This document shows, one piece after another, positions 1 to 12,929 of a stretch of 64,000 nucleotides of DNA. Each line of letters begins with the position of its first letter. The first letter of the stretch is position 1. Source of the stretch: Echinometra lucunter (lineage: Eukaryota > Echinodermata > Echinoidea > Camarodonta > Echinometridae); contig CM057161.1 of NCBI GenBank assembly GCA_029962745.1, positions 12,539,253 through 12,603,252 of the forward strand, read 5' to 3'. Under the pieces are notes generated by a model that saw nothing but the letters and a program-made list of their open reading frames with translations, searched no databases and had not been told where the DNA came from. A program made the position numbers and the translations under genes.

Positions 1-304
1 GCTAACCCGATGCCCATGTTGTCGAACAAGGTTTTTTTTTTCAATCTAGAGTTATGCTTCTCGACCCAAGGTACCTGCGAGAACTTAAATTATATCTTAA
101 AATGCAGGGTGCACTGATAACAGCTGCTGGAGACGAAGCTAGATATCCGAACCCCTTCATTTAAGAGAAAAAAAGGTTATATCAGGATTATTTGATATGC
201 GCTATTAAAAAATATCATTATTATTGGTATTTGTGTAATGCTGTTCGGAAAACATAATAATGATAATGATAGTGGTACGGTAAACAAGTAAACAGTACTA
301 TCAA

Positions 305-555
305 GGCCGTACACAGGATTTTTTTTTCCGGGGGGGGGGTGGGCAAGAACATATTCAATATTTGAGGGAATACGCAAGCGAGGAAGCGAAGCACTGAGTG
401 GGAGCTTTTGCATTTTTAGAATTGAAATTGAACGGGTGGAATTTGGTGAAATCCTCATTATAAAAAGGTCAGGAAAAAAATAGAAAAAGTGAGGTTTTGA
501 AAATTTCTAGGGGGGGGGGGGCAACTGCCCCCGGCCCCCCTATGTGCGTACGGCC
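305..555. mobile_element. MITE-like inverted-repeat element with G-tract ends
   Basis: The ends are inverted copies: GGCCGTACACAGG at 305 and its near-complement ending GTGCGTACGGCC at 555. Each is followed inward by a long G or C run (about 330-341; 511-540). GTACTAT occurs just outside both ends (295 and 561), slightly offset. No coding capacity. Confidence 0.5.
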
Positions 556-1217
556 ATGAGTACTATGATTATGTACCTTTGAACATCAGTCTGCTTTGAG
601 TGCCAAATTATATGTCTTCAAGGCGTATCAAGTCAACATGGTAAAGATCACATAGTGCATGGCTAGAGGTGACAGGTGAAAATTGTGCCGTGATCTTTTA
701 GAGGCATGTATCATGTAATATCATTTGCATCAATGATAATACACCTGGGACGTCTGATGCGAACATTATATTTTTATGTCCCTCTCTATACAGTCATGGA
801 GAGATGGGGGCATATTACAGGAGGGGGGCGGGGCAGGGTGTCAATGAGGTTCGGATCCCCCTTTTAGAAAATATTACTTCCCTTTTCCCGTTTTGCTTAC
901 ATCAGAAATTTGTGTGAAATTAGCCTCCCCCATGCTTCGTTTTTTTCTCCTTGTTTGACAGACATGGGGCACTGAACGCCCCTCTTTCACAATATATTGG
1001 ATCGTCCCTGAAGTAATTGATATCCGTAACCAAGAGTTACCTATTCTCAGTTCATATCTTTGACTGCATGGGAAACAGAATAATCACAATTTCAGTGACA
1101 AACGAAGTAGGTCAATTGGAATCAAGAATCAAGATTCATCAAGACAGCATCTCTGCCCTTTTCTTCTCTTCGTCCATCTCATCCTCACACCCCCCCCCCC
1201 CTTCGCACCCCTATATA

Positions 1218-1250
<33 letters not shown>

Positions 1251-1452
1251 TTCTTTTTGTATTTTTGTCTTTCTTTCTTTCTTTTCCTTCTTTCTATTTA
1301 TCTTTCCTCTTTTCAACGCAACGTTTGTTGTCTGTTTCCGGTTTCTCAACCTTCTTTCCCCTAAATATTGTAAATGGTTCAAATCCTTAAAAATTGAAAT
1401 ATAGAAGTATTATAAGTTTATACGTTGCCTTATCTTTTGATATAAACATCCC

Positions 1453-1510
<58 letters not shown>

Positions 1511-3060
1511 ATCTCCAACAAGGAAAAATTATGGCACATGTAATGTCGAAATTGTTGGCCATATTCTTCCAATCACTCTCCCGGATCGAACCTTACATCA
1601 AGTCTTCAATCAAAAAATTTTTTTTTCTTCACCTTATTAAATTCCCATATGCCCTATCTCTGTAATTACGTCAGATCTAGACTAGATTCTAACTTTACGT
1701 CAATTTCAAGGAACCTGAAGGAAATTCATTCTCGTTTGAAAACCAAAACGAAGTAACCAAAACGATGTAATTCAGATAAATGTTCAATCGTCTATATTAT
1801 GTCGAGATGACACCACCATTAAAGGATAGGATGCTTTATCTACCAAGTGGAATTCAATTTAAAGCAAGCCAAATGAGAGAAAAGATATTCGTGGATTTGA
1901 AACTATTCAAAAGTGTTCTGACCTCTTCTTGGATGCACTTCACGCGATATAGGTCGAAGACTGGGAGCAAAAGTAATATTGGATGGGTCTATGTAGAATG
2001 GAAGGGGGAAAAACAAAACCAATCAAAATCTCATGATCGCTTTCAAACTGGAAGAAGAGAAGATAAAAACATACCGTGGAACAGTAAAATTGCTCTCTAT
2101 ATGATTGAAATACGTAGCAATACGTATAAGAGGAAGGGAGTGCTGGAGAGAGACAGGGGGGGGGGGGAGTGATGAGAATGGGAAATAGGGCCAAGACGAG
2201 AAAAAAAATTCATTGTCAGAAATTGAACAGGGGAGTTAGAATAATCAGGATATTGTAAAAGAAAGAGAGAGGCAGAGAGAGAGAGAGAGAGAGAAAGAGA
2301 GGAAGAGAGACAGACAGACAGAGACAGAGAGAGAGAGACAGAGACAGAGGCAAAGACAGAAAGACACGCAGAGACAGAGAAAGGGATGGATATTGACTGC
2401 TTTGAGGGGCTTGGTTGAAACTATAGTCCACTGTGAGATTGAAGCTGGACTGGTCCCCGAGACGAAGTCGAGCAACGTGCAGTCTCGAGATCACCGAGGA
2501 GCTATGGTTTAAAAAGTTACCCGAAACATAAGCAGTCAGTAGTTGTTTTATATGCCCATTTAATTTTCGCTATACTATCCGGCAGTCTGTAGTAAATTTC
2601 ATGCCCGCTGATTTGACTAATCAGAGGCCTATATATAATCATTATGCCGTATTATTATACCCATTCATAAGTATGAACATGATATTAGGGCGTATGCCTA
2701 TTGATTTACACAATAATCATAAACATAACGTCAACGACATCACCCCCTCCCCCAATAATAATAATAATAAATGTGAATGGCTATTGGCAAATCAAACCAG
2801 AATACTACAACACCTGATCTAATGTAACTGACTGAAAATATGTACTGCATTAGTTCATTGCGAATAATACAAAATTGTATGGAAATTATTGATAGGATCG
2901 TGACTTCTTTGACGGAGTATCGTGACAGATTCAGGTCATCGTAAAAGACCTCAGAGAATAACCAATACAATCCAGTGACGTATTTGGGGGAGGGGGAGGG
3001 AAAGGGGGCACATCCAACTTGTGCTCCCCCTTTTTTTTGCTGCTCCCCTAAATATACGTA
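556..3060. repeat. gene-free stretch with CT/GA microsatellites
   Basis: CT runs occupy 1218-1250 and 1451-1515 and a GA/CAGA array 2255-2385. ORFs of 60-130 codons here are partly or wholly read through simple repeat and show no family signature. Nothing else was identified. Confidence 0.6.
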
Positions 3061-3099
3061 AAGTACAAAACATCAAGTTGGTGTCCCCCCCCCCCCCTC

Positions 3100-3471
3100 T
3101 CTCTCTCTCATTTGAGGTGATGACTTTTTGTCTTTTCTTTTGGTTCGTAAGAAAATTTTGTGAATATTGAGCCCCTCATTTTCCCCCTTTTTATTACAAA
3201 ATCCTGGATCTGCCCTTGATATCACTGTATACAACTGTCTGCTCCCTCTTTCATGACTTTTGAAACCCAAGTAGCATACTTGAAGTACCGCTCGCCCCCC
3301 AGAAACAAAAACAAAAACAAACTATCCAGCTGATTTCCCCACCCCCTGCTTCTTTTGAGGTGACGATTTTTTTTTCTTTTGGCTTGTAAGAAAATTTTTG
3401 TGAATATTGAGCTCCTCATTTTTTTTTTTTTTTTTTACACAATCCCGGATCTGCCCCTGATACCACGGTAT
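3100..3471. repeat. two-copy tandem repeat (period about 245)
   Basis: The segment from TTTGAGGTGATGAC (about 3113) to ctgcccttgatatcac (about 3226) recurs at about 3355-3467 with the same order of motifs (gtaagaaaattttgtgaa, tattgag, cctcattttt, atctgccc). Copies differ mainly in T-run length. Confidence 0.6.
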
Positions 3472-3784
3472 GCTTTTGTCTCTGAAAAGAACCAATCATG
3501 GAATACCCAATATTTACCCCCTTATTTTCATTCTCAGTAGATAATTCAGGTAAAAAGAAGTTGGAGCCTGGAACTTCTGTTTAATCGGCTCCAGAAGGAC
3601 CTGTGTATTTGGCATATTATGTAGCATATGGAAGGGAAGAAGAAAAAGAAATGGAAATATAGGAACAAGGAAAGAGGCAAAAGAGAGAAAGAAGAGAGAA
3701 GAGAGGGATGGGGAAAAAAAAAGAGGGGATAGAAGAGGAGGAAGAAGAAGAGGATAGAGAGAAGGAAAGTCAAAGGAATGCAAA

Positions 3785-4284
3785 NNNNNNNNNNNNNNNN
3801 NNNNNNNNNNNNNNNNNNNNNNNNNNNNNNNNNNNNNNNNNNNNNNNNNNNNNNNNNNNNNNNNNNNNNNNNNNNNNNNNNNNNNNNNNNNNNNNNNNNN
3901 NNNNNNNNNNNNNNNNNNNNNNNNNNNNNNNNNNNNNNNNNNNNNNNNNNNNNNNNNNNNNNNNNNNNNNNNNNNNNNNNNNNNNNNNNNNNNNNNNNNN
4001 NNNNNNNNNNNNNNNNNNNNNNNNNNNNNNNNNNNNNNNNNNNNNNNNNNNNNNNNNNNNNNNNNNNNNNNNNNNNNNNNNNNNNNNNNNNNNNNNNNNN
4101 NNNNNNNNNNNNNNNNNNNNNNNNNNNNNNNNNNNNNNNNNNNNNNNNNNNNNNNNNNNNNNNNNNNNNNNNNNNNNNNNNNNNNNNNNNNNNNNNNNNN
4201 NNNNNNNNNNNNNNNNNNNNNNNNNNNNNNNNNNNNNNNNNNNNNNNNNNNNNNNNNNNNNNNNNNNNNNNNNNNNNNNNNNNN
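3785..4284. other. assembly gap (500 N)
   Basis: Exactly 500 unknown bases flanked on both sides by purine-rich GA sequence. The collapse is probably due to a GA repeat, and the gap length may be arbitrary. Confidence 0.95.
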
Positions 4285-4825
4285 GAGAGAATGACAGAAA
4301 ATGATTGTGATGCAGTAGTAAAAAGATGGAGAAGAAGATAATAATCGTGCATGGAAGAGACGAAGGGCGAAAGCAGCGGCATGCCAACGGGTTAGAGACA
4401 TCGCTGACTGAAGATGATGGTGATCATTCTCCTCACCGTTGCTGGTTAAAAACACACAACATACATATAAAGATTATGATTAGTGACAGCCTACGCAGCT
4501 GTTTTTATGCTGGTTTCACCCAAAACACCAGATGATACTGCATTAGCATGCGGCGTTCATCTTCCCGGTGGCTATTTTGTGTGTCAAGTTGGTATAGTGA
4601 TAAGCGCTTTTCCATTTATTTTAGGCCAGTGTTTCAAGCATCACTGCTCATGGATGAGATGGGAATGTGCCAGGGTCGAAGGCGACATGATTTGTGTAGG
4701 TTATGATATGCTAAGCTATCTGGCACTAGAAACAACACAAGCTTAGGATTTACTTGGAAAAGGCGCCGTATAGGAAATTTAGCGTAAACCGTGGGGTGCA
4801 AGGATTGTAGAGTCCGCATATGAAA

Positions 4826-4894
<69 letters not shown>

Positions 4895-5030
4895 CAATAG
4901 AAGTAGTAGTAGTAGTAGTAGTAGCAGTAGTAGTAGTAGTAGTAGCAGCAGCAGTAGTAGTAGTAGTAGTAGTAGCAGCAGCAGCAGCAGTAGTAGTAGC
5001 AGTATTCGCAGTAGTAGTAGTAGCAGCAGC

Positions 5031-5077
<47 letters not shown>

Positions 5078-5146
5078 CAGCAGCAGTAGTAGTAGTAGTA
5101 GTAGTAGCAGCAGCAGCAGTAGTAGTAGCAGTAGTAGTAGTAGTAA

Positions 5147-5211
<65 letters not shown>

Positions 5212-5221
5212 ACTACTACTG

Positions 5222-5296
<75 letters not shown>
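4826..5296. repeat. AGT trinucleotide array that flips to ACT
   Basis: About 385 bases of AGT with AGC interruptions run to 5211, then the array switches abruptly to about 85 bases of ACT. The two parts are reverse complements and could fold into a hairpin. Long poly-Tyr/Ser frames here are artefacts. Confidence 0.9.
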
Positions 5297-5699
5297 AGGT
5301 GGTGATGAGTGAACATTTGAGTGGAACAACGATAATTCCTTTTTAAAACCGTTGAAACAGATTGTACAGAAGTAGGAAGATTGTTATATCCTATATAGCT
5401 CCTCTATATTTAAGAGTTTTAACAATTCTCTGTGAGGTTTAGGGGTGTATAGCTTTCCGCCTTGCCGTAAATTATATGCATATACCGAAGAAGTAAAAGA
5501 ACCTGAAATGTAGACAGGCTTAATCATTCAGAATGAGCCATATTTCAGCGTCACGATATCAAATTTTTCCATTTTTGTGCAGTGCAGCGCTTGTGACAAA
5601 TCTGGAGATTTTGGGAAAGGTATAGGTTAATTAGTATGATAATAATCCTCAGATATTGGCCAAGGCCATCAAATGAACAGGTGAAGCAGAAAATGGGTT

Positions 5700-5965
5700 G
5701 ATGTTATTAAAGCTCACATGGATTAGACCTTGTATTAATGGAGAGCCTCTCGACAGAATTCTTAAATTATTTTAGGTGATCCCCGGGCAATGGCTAGTGT
5801 TAAATCTTTGTACTGTGATTCTGTTATCTTTGTGATGTTCTTTATGTACATATCTTTGTTATATCTCGCCTGGAAATAAAATGAATGAATGAATGAATTA
5901 ATAATTAATTGATTCATCAATCAATCAATCATTCAATCAATCAATCAATCGATCAATCAATAACA
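5700..5965 (+). mobile_element. probable LINE 3' end with TGAA/ATCA tail
   Basis: A 3'-UTR-like segment (tgtactgtgattctgttatc, then ctcgcctggaaataaaatga) runs into GAATGAATGAAT and then ATCAATCAATCA repeats at 5881-5960. This is the usual ending of L2/CR1-type elements in marine invertebrates. No reverse-transcriptase frame remains. Confidence 0.4.
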
Positions 5966-7040
5966 TCATCCTGTGATGTAAAATATTGCCAGGACCATGA
6001 GCTGTCGTCTTTCCTCATTAGGCCAAAATAGGCCGAACAAAAATGAATTTTTACTTCTCGTCCCCTCTTTCTTCCTTTTTTTCGACCCAGTCACCCACCT
6101 TAAAAGTTTTAATACCTTTCCAAATTTTGGTTGTAAATACATGTATGTAATTGTAGAAATAGACATCAGTCAGAGTCAAACTGTACAATGAGGTGACAAA
6201 AGTTTCATCATGCATTTTAATTTTTTAAACCTCTTGTGCTTGTATAACATGGAGCCCCCTCGTCCAAAAAGAACAAGAAAATATCCGAACTTATCATGCT
6301 TATGCAATCGTTTAAGTTTCGAAAGAATAATGGACTGAAAAAAAAAAAGTGTGCATGGAATGTGAAATGGATTTCATTTTTTCACTGCTTCGACAATTGG
6401 AGAATGGAAAGAAAAATCCTATAAGTTAATACTCGTATTTTAGTCCGTTTTGTTTTTAGGACATTCATGGACAACTTTAATTTTTTTCTTTTTTTAATCG
6501 CCCGAGTTATGATATAGATGACAATCAATTACTTAAAAGCCTTTCAGTAAGTTTTAGAATTATTTTAACTAGCAAACCAAGTTATCCCGTTGTGTCTTGT
6601 CCTGTCGTGTCTTATCTTATTGTGTCAGTTTCCTGCCCTTAGTTTGAGTCCTGTATTGTCCATGCATGGTCTCGTCATTTGTTCTTTCGTGTATTTTGAT
6701 TATATGGTCACCTTATTATTGTAAAAGATAATCAAATTGCAGGGAACATACAAAAACAAGCTATGCGCTTTCCAGATGGTTCCCATTTCCGTACATATAC
6801 TTTTGTACTTGCTTTGTAAAACTATATGTTCTTGGTTATTTAAACTTGAAAACGAACTAGAATTCGGTATCAACAACAAAACAACAAAAACAACAACAAA
6901 CAAACAAACAGAAAAGGTGAGGGCTGCATTATGGTTAGAAAGTCTTGTAAGAAGAGAAAACAGTAGAAAAGAAGAGAGGAGAAAGAGAAGGAAAGAGCAT
7001 GGGAGGAGAGGAGGATATTAAAAATGCTCATTGATATCTA

Positions 7041-7247
7041 CCATCAGCTAATGCAGAGAAACCTGGGGAGCGTTTCATGAAGAGTTATGTTGGTGAAAAT
7101 CACCGACAAATGTTACAAGCTACTGAAAATCCTCGCATCTGATTGGCTGACAGCAAATTAGTCGGTGAAAATCACTGACAAAACTCTTCATGAGACGCTC
7201 CCCAGTACAGGAACTTGTTTTCTTTTAACAAGCCCATTAGCTGATGG
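7041..7247. mobile_element. MITE family A, copy 1, within a wider palindrome
   Basis: Inner ends are CTGGGGAGCGTTTCATGAAG (7063) and its inverted partner ending CGCTCCCCAG (7205), 143 bases in all. A second, outer inverted pair CCATCAGCTAATG / CATTAGCTGATGG lies at 7041 and 7235. The centre (gctactgaaaatcctcgcat, then ctgattggctgacagcaaat) is shared with the copy at 12549. Confidence 0.7.
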
Positions 7248-7364
7248 CTTCTCGCAGCCACCCCCCCCCCTCTCTCTTCCCCCTCTCTCCTCTTTTAAAA
7301 TCTTCACTATTTTCCTGTCTCGTATTTTCTTTTAAAAAGAGTGAACGCGTTCGCTCTGTTTTAT

Positions 7365-7538
7365 GTGAATTTCAGAAGAGAGTGGATTTAAAGTGAATTA
7401 AGAGTAAAAATTTTGATATTCACTCTTTATTCACTCTTTTCAAAATTCTTGAGTGATCACTGAGGTCACCCCTCAAAGTTTGAATATCACAAATTTTACT
7501 CTTAATTCACTCTTAATTCACTCTCTTCTAAAATTCAC
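7365..7538. mobile_element. MITE-like palindrome with arms of about 58 bases
   Basis: The left arm from GTGAATTTCAGAAGAGAGTG (7365) is matched in reverse by the right arm ending TCTTCTAAAATTCAC (7538). The arms share inner motifs such as gaattaagagtaaaa/ttttactcttaattc. The loop is about 55 bases. Confidence 0.7.
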
Positions 7539-8111
7539 TCGTAAGAGGTATAGTTTTTGTTATTGTTATTGGTATATGCTCAGTGAGTTCCCAGAAACGA
7601 AATAGAAGAAATTCAAATAAAGTATAACCAACGAAGCAGCATGGTCTATATTCAATTTGGCGCCAAAATGATGAATTCAATTGCGTTTTAAAATCCCCAT
7701 ACACACAGAGAGAGAAAGATTTGAAAAGTGCTTTGAACCCTATCACGAGGATGTTTATGACACAAGTTGGCAGGATTTGACACGGAGTGCATAATGCTTC
7801 ATTAAAAACTAATTTTCTTTGCGCATTAACACCTCTAAGCTTCATTAATTTCTAATCATAATTAGTACGCTATACAGCTTCTTCCTTCATCTCAAAGCTA
7901 TGCATAGTATAAACTTGTTTTCGCCATATCATAACTGCCATGCATCCTTTTTCAAACATATCTCTATATGCTCTTTACTACTTTCCCCCTCTTTGATGTT
8001 GTTAATTGTATCTATTTTCTGTGCCATGGTTGGTGCCCCACTTACAAGTTCTCTTATGAACTTCTTAGTTGGCTCTTAGCCCCATGTTTGTATATTTTTA
8101 ATTGCGCATGT

Positions 8112-8395
8112 GTAGAGGTGTTGTGGATCAGTGGATAAGTCTCCGGACTTTGAACCACAGGGTCCGGGGTTCAAATCCCACTGCAGCACTCGCGTCCTTT
8201 GGCAAGACGTTTATCTACATTTGTCACTCTCCACCCAGGTGTAGTAAATGGGTACCCGGTAGGAAGAAATTCCTTGAATGCTCGAGCGCCTGCAGGGTAG
8301 CCGTGCTAAAGCCGGGGTAATGATATGCAGCGCTTAGAAACATTTGTATTAAGCGCTATATAAATGTTGCATATTATTATCATTATTATTTATAT
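8112..8395 (+). mobile_element. tRNA-derived SINE
   Basis: The head is tRNA-like: A box TGGATCAGTGG (8124) and B box GGTTCAAATCC (8169), with a possible acceptor-stem pairing between ggtgttg and cagcact. A body follows (gtacccggtaggaagaaatt) and then the typical end agcgctatataaatgttg with an ATT-rich tail. It is too degenerate and embedded in a SINE body to be a tRNA gene. Confidence 0.85.
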
Positions 8396-8399
8396 GTAA

Positions 8400-10438
8400 A
8401 TTTTTGAATAAATGAATAATTAAAAAAAAAGGAATTTTGAAACTGTTTACTTTTGCTTACGTTTCCTTTCCAATGGTTAGTAGTTCAGTAAATTGACTTT
8501 TCCTTTGTCAAAGAATCCACTTTTGCTACAACGCATGATATGGTTGGTTTAGTGTCAAATTTAAACAAAACCCAAACTATATGAGTATTTTTGATGTTGA
8601 CTCGATGCGAAATCGATTTGATGTGAAAATGTAAGTGTGAAAGAGCTATAATCAGAAGTTACTTCGTTAAGACTAGGGAGGTTCCATTCCACATTCATAT
8701 AAATGAAATAGGTAGCCATGATATACCTTTCGTCATAAGGTCAGTGATATAGTGAAACAATTTTGATCAAGGAAATTATTATAAACACGATAAACAGGCA
8801 TAGCAATGTGACTTCTATAAAATGCGAACGGGAGGCCGCAATTTTATATGTTTACTGATATGATGCTGAGGAAAACATACATGGGTTGGGATACGATGTT
8901 CGAGGCTACAGTGCCTTTTCATTTTACTATTTTGTGAAGGAAGTATGTGTGGAAAAGACCCTGAAACCATCAATCCTGGCATTAGATTCTAATATCTCGA
9001 AAAATCCTTCCGTTTGACATATCACTTTTATAATATGAGCGAGTAAAAATCGGTTTCCATGGCAACGCATACCATCCATTTCATCATTTTCATGCAGCGC
9101 TCTGGTGTTGCTGACTGTATATTATACTCTGGGGCGATTTTCATCATCGGGCCGGTGCTCTCCCACTTAAAATCTGACCTCCTTCATTTCATTTTCTGTT
9201 GTTTTCATGGCGGTCCATTCTTGGTGCATCGAGATGCAGAACGCACACTGAGGATCCGGCTGAGGATACCCTCTCTTGTAATGGATACGTTCAATCTGCT
9301 CTTACCATCGTGCTTCGCTGCTTTGTAACTCATTATTATTTACCTTTACTCATTTCCTTTTTCCCTTTAGGTATCTATCATTTTGTATTTTATTCATTTA
9401 TAATTCACCTTGTGGGTACGCCGAGTTTCCAGGCGTACCTCTCTTCCTTACCAAATTCTCATCATCGTCTAATTTATTATGCATTCTTCCAATACCGCTC
9501 AGCAAGAATGGCATCTAGCTGAGCTCTGTTTAATTCATGCACGTTCGTCTTCAATCTTTCGTTTCCTCATCTCACTTTCCACTTTTAGGCGGCTAGATCA
9601 AGTATAAACAAAATATTGTGACCTGCAGGTTTAACAGAAACATGAATTAGTCTGGAAGTTTTGTTGCTTTCTGCAATAACTGTTTAATGTGCCCTGAATA
9701 TATGTAACAAATTCTTTGATTTTCAGCGGCCTCTTAACATCGTGCACCTTCGCATTTTCGATCAGCAGACTGCGACCATGCTGACATCACTGTTTCTTTC
9801 CCGCTATTCAACGGCTTTAGTTTCCGTCAAGGATTTGCTTATTAATCTTAATTAGCATTTCCAAATGCATGCGATGTCGGCTTAAATAAGTTTTTGACAT
9901 TTTTATTTACCATCTATATACTTCCGTTAAAACCAAATACAACCAGGAAATGGCCTTTATTCCTCTTAAGAAAGGTGATTAATCGTGCATCGAAAGAAAT
10001 AGGAGAATGGTCTGAACTTTGAGGAAGGAATAGAGCAAAACAAGGATTATCTTCTTTCGCATTATAAACAAAAAGAAAACGTGAGTAGAGTAGGAGCATA
10101 GGATAACTGGATTGTTCTTAAACAATTCTTTCTCCCGATTATTTCCTGTTCGTGTGACTGTACTGATGGCTACGCTTTCTATTGATTGGTGAAACCGTGA
10201 CTTTTGCCAAATGACGAGCTTTGCGATTGTATATCTCAGTGAGATTTCCTGTTTTCGTGCATATTTCCCATTTTCAGTCTTCTTGATTGTTCTATGGACA
10301 TAATGGATGACAAGGTTTATTCATTTTTTTTCGTGTGTTTTTGTTTTTGTTTTTACATAATGTCATCAAGGAGATATACATAAACGCATGGTTGTTGAAA
10401 AGGAATAACGTTTCCACAGACAAAAATGACGAGAAATA

Positions 10439-10476
<38 letters not shown>

Positions 10477-11178
10477 CTGGGGTGCTAAGATAATTAACAA
10501 GGAAGAAAGCTGAATTCGCCCACTCTAGACTACGGGGGGTGGGGAGGGAGTGTCTCATGCCATGGTAGTAATATAAAAAGGAAAAAATATGAGGAAACCC
10601 ATTTTCATACACTTAAAACCGATTCAGAATATCTAACCCCAAATCGATCACTCCTTGCAGATAAATCCCATAATAATGGAAGTAGCTTCAGAGAATATTT
10701 GATCAGTGAACTGGTAACAATCCGTGACCAGAAAGCAAGCAATGGATAGTAGACTCTCAAACATTCACGTAGTACTTGCAATGTTTGATCTGTGGTGAGT
10801 TATATAGAACGAGCTATCTTTCGAGATTGAATCAGACCCATTTTCCATCTGTCATCAAACCAAAGTTGTCAATCTTAGTCAGGTGATACGCTGACCATTG
10901 GGTAAGAAATGTCCTCTTTACATCAGTTGAGTTTCGATTTATTTTGAGGGATTGCTATGTGCATGGTGGTAGCCAAAAAGTGGAACATAATCATAATGAC
11001 TATGTACATTTCCTATCCGAGAGACATCGTGATGATGACGAAAATTAACCAGAAAACAATTACACATTTGTTAATATTACCCTTAACTGATTAATCTGTA
11101 TCCAAATTCCACTTTTCTCCCTAATACTCTTCGAAATGTTCTAGGCACCCTATCTAAAAGAGAGAAGGTAACAACATT

Positions 11179-11214
<36 letters not shown>

Positions 11215-11640
11215 CGGGTACTTTTGAAAAGTTACTCAAGGAAGAAGCAACATCAATTTCTTCATCACTGGCAATGATTTTTTATTTGAAGTGCCTCTCG
11301 ATTTAATTTCAGAAAATGCCTCATGAATGCTAGGAGGGTAACTGTCAATACAATCAGAATTGAGTTATGAGGATGTCTTTCCAATCGAAGCGGAGCAATA
11401 TTCTCTTGCAGGTTATGCCACGCGGACAGCCCGATCGATGAAGTTATGAATAGGTACCTTCTTTCCAGGGGCGGATATAGGTTATTGCCAAAGGAGGAGA
11501 GGTAGGCAAAGCTTACAGGTATTCTGACACGCACAAAAAGGGAGATGAAATTTCTAGACCATCTGGATCTAAAATTTATATAAAGGAGGCGCATTTTCTT
11601 AAGTTTCCTGATCTACGCCATATTTAATTCTAAAAATGTG
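8400..11640. other. gene-free stretch
   Basis: Ordinary mixed-composition DNA with CpG at normal invertebrate levels. It contains a GA run (10442-10475) and an AAC array (11178-11213). Frames at 9059-9522 and 11265-11594 show no recognisable motif or convincing splice sites. Confidence 0.5.
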
Positions 11641-11654
11641 CACGGACCATAATT

Positions 11655-12920
11655 ATTGCACCTACCCCCTCCCTTAATCCGCCGGTGCTTCATCCATTAT
11701 TGTCTGGGATGCGATCCCCGAGATGGATGGTAAAGCTCCGTTGAGATAGAGAAGACAGATATAATGATTGAGGAGTATAAGCATGATCATGATGATAAGA
11801 AGAAGGAACTAATCAATTGCCCGTATTATAGTAGTGTTGATGTATCGCGTCCTTCAGTCATCGATTGCGAGAAATCAGGCCTTTAGCACCTGCTTGATTC
11901 TTACCCTGTTACCGAATTTAGTCCATCTTCACATGGACATATTAAGTCCTTGATTATTTTGTTACCGTGGAGAACCACATTCCAGGTTGATTTGTTTAAG
12001 AATGATTTTCATGAAGAACTTTTTAAAACTTGTTTACTCAATTAAGGTGGCCAATTTGGTTTAAAGGGGAGGTGGAGGGGGGGGGGGGCGCCCGGCTGTG
12101 CACCCTAAATCCCATCAGTGTTTCATTCAGATTGTTCAGGGATGCGCTCCCTGAGATGGATGGTGGAGCTCCAAGGTAATGAGGAAGACAGAGGTAAGGA
12201 AGGAGTAGTAAGAAGAAACTCATCAATCGCCTGTGTAATAGTGTTGATGTATCGTATCGTTCCGTCATCGATTGCTCAACTCGAACCTTTAGCGCCTGCT
12301 TGTGAGCATTGCCTTGTTATGTTACTCAGCGAATTAATCGCCTTTCACATAAATTAATTCATTACCTTGGATAATTATTTACTGCTATGTGTGTGAGAAG
12401 GATGGAGGATGATTCTTTTTTCCACTGACTTGCTTACTTAACATGCTTAAGATGTGTTAATTTTGTTTTAATGGGAGGGCGGGGGGGGGGGGGGGCACGA
12501 GTCGGTTGTGCCCCCATCCCCTTGATCCACCAGTACTTCTTTATGCTCAGCTCGGCTCTGTTCCATAAAACTTGTTACCAGTAACAAGTTGCAATAACTG
12601 TTATAAGCTACTGAAACCTTTGCCTCTGACTGGCTGAGAGCAAATTTGTCATAGAAATGTGGCAGTTGTTACTGATAACATGTTTTATGAAACGGAGCCC
12701 TGGGAGTGGGATGCGATCCATGAGATGGATGGTAGAACTCGGTATAGATAGAGAAGACAGAAATAAGGAAGGAGTAGGAAGAAGGAACTAATCAATCGCC
12801 CTTGTAGTAGTGTTGATGGGTCGTGTCATTCAGTCACTGATGAGAAAACTCAAGCCTTTGGCGCTCGCTCGATCCTAGGTTTGTTACGCTAGGAATTAAG
12901 TCTACTTTCACAGTCAGTAT
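11655..12920. repeat. three-copy tandem repeat (unit about 430 bases)
   Basis: Three diverged units share the anchor GATGCGMTCC-GAGATGGATGGT at 11708, 12141 and 12710, followed in order by gaagacaga, ggaaggagta, atcaatcgcc, tagtgttgatg and a ctttagcgcctgct-like segment. Spacing is 433 and 569 bases; the second interval is longer because a MITE sits in the third unit. Each unit starts after a G-rich run. Confidence 0.8.
12549..12705. mobile_element. MITE family A, copy 2, inserted in a tandem repeat
   Basis: The left arm GGCTCTGTTCCATAAAACTTG matches the reverse of the right arm (TTTTATGAAACGGAGCC). The centre gctactgaaacctttgcctc, tgactggctgagagcaaat is homologous to copy 1 at 7041-7247. It interrupts unit 3 of the tandem repeat between tctttatgctcag and tgggagtgggatgcg. 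Confidence 0.75.
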
Positions 12921-12929
12921 TTCACTAAA

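Noticed and set aside
1780..2172. 130-codon frame with mixed composition
   Set aside because: No family motif, no splice or start support, and it ends in G-rich repeat.
3514..4455. Long open frames (up to 313 codons) across the N gap
   Set aside because: They are open only because unknown bases contain no stops; the flanks are purine-rich or pyrimidine-rich repeat.
4750..5316. 188-codon poly-Ser/poly-Tyr frame
   Set aside because: It is the translation of the AGT/ACT microsatellite.
8124..8185. tRNA gene
   Set aside because: A and B boxes are present but the sequence continues into a SINE body with an ATT tail; the same holds for 16760-16830.
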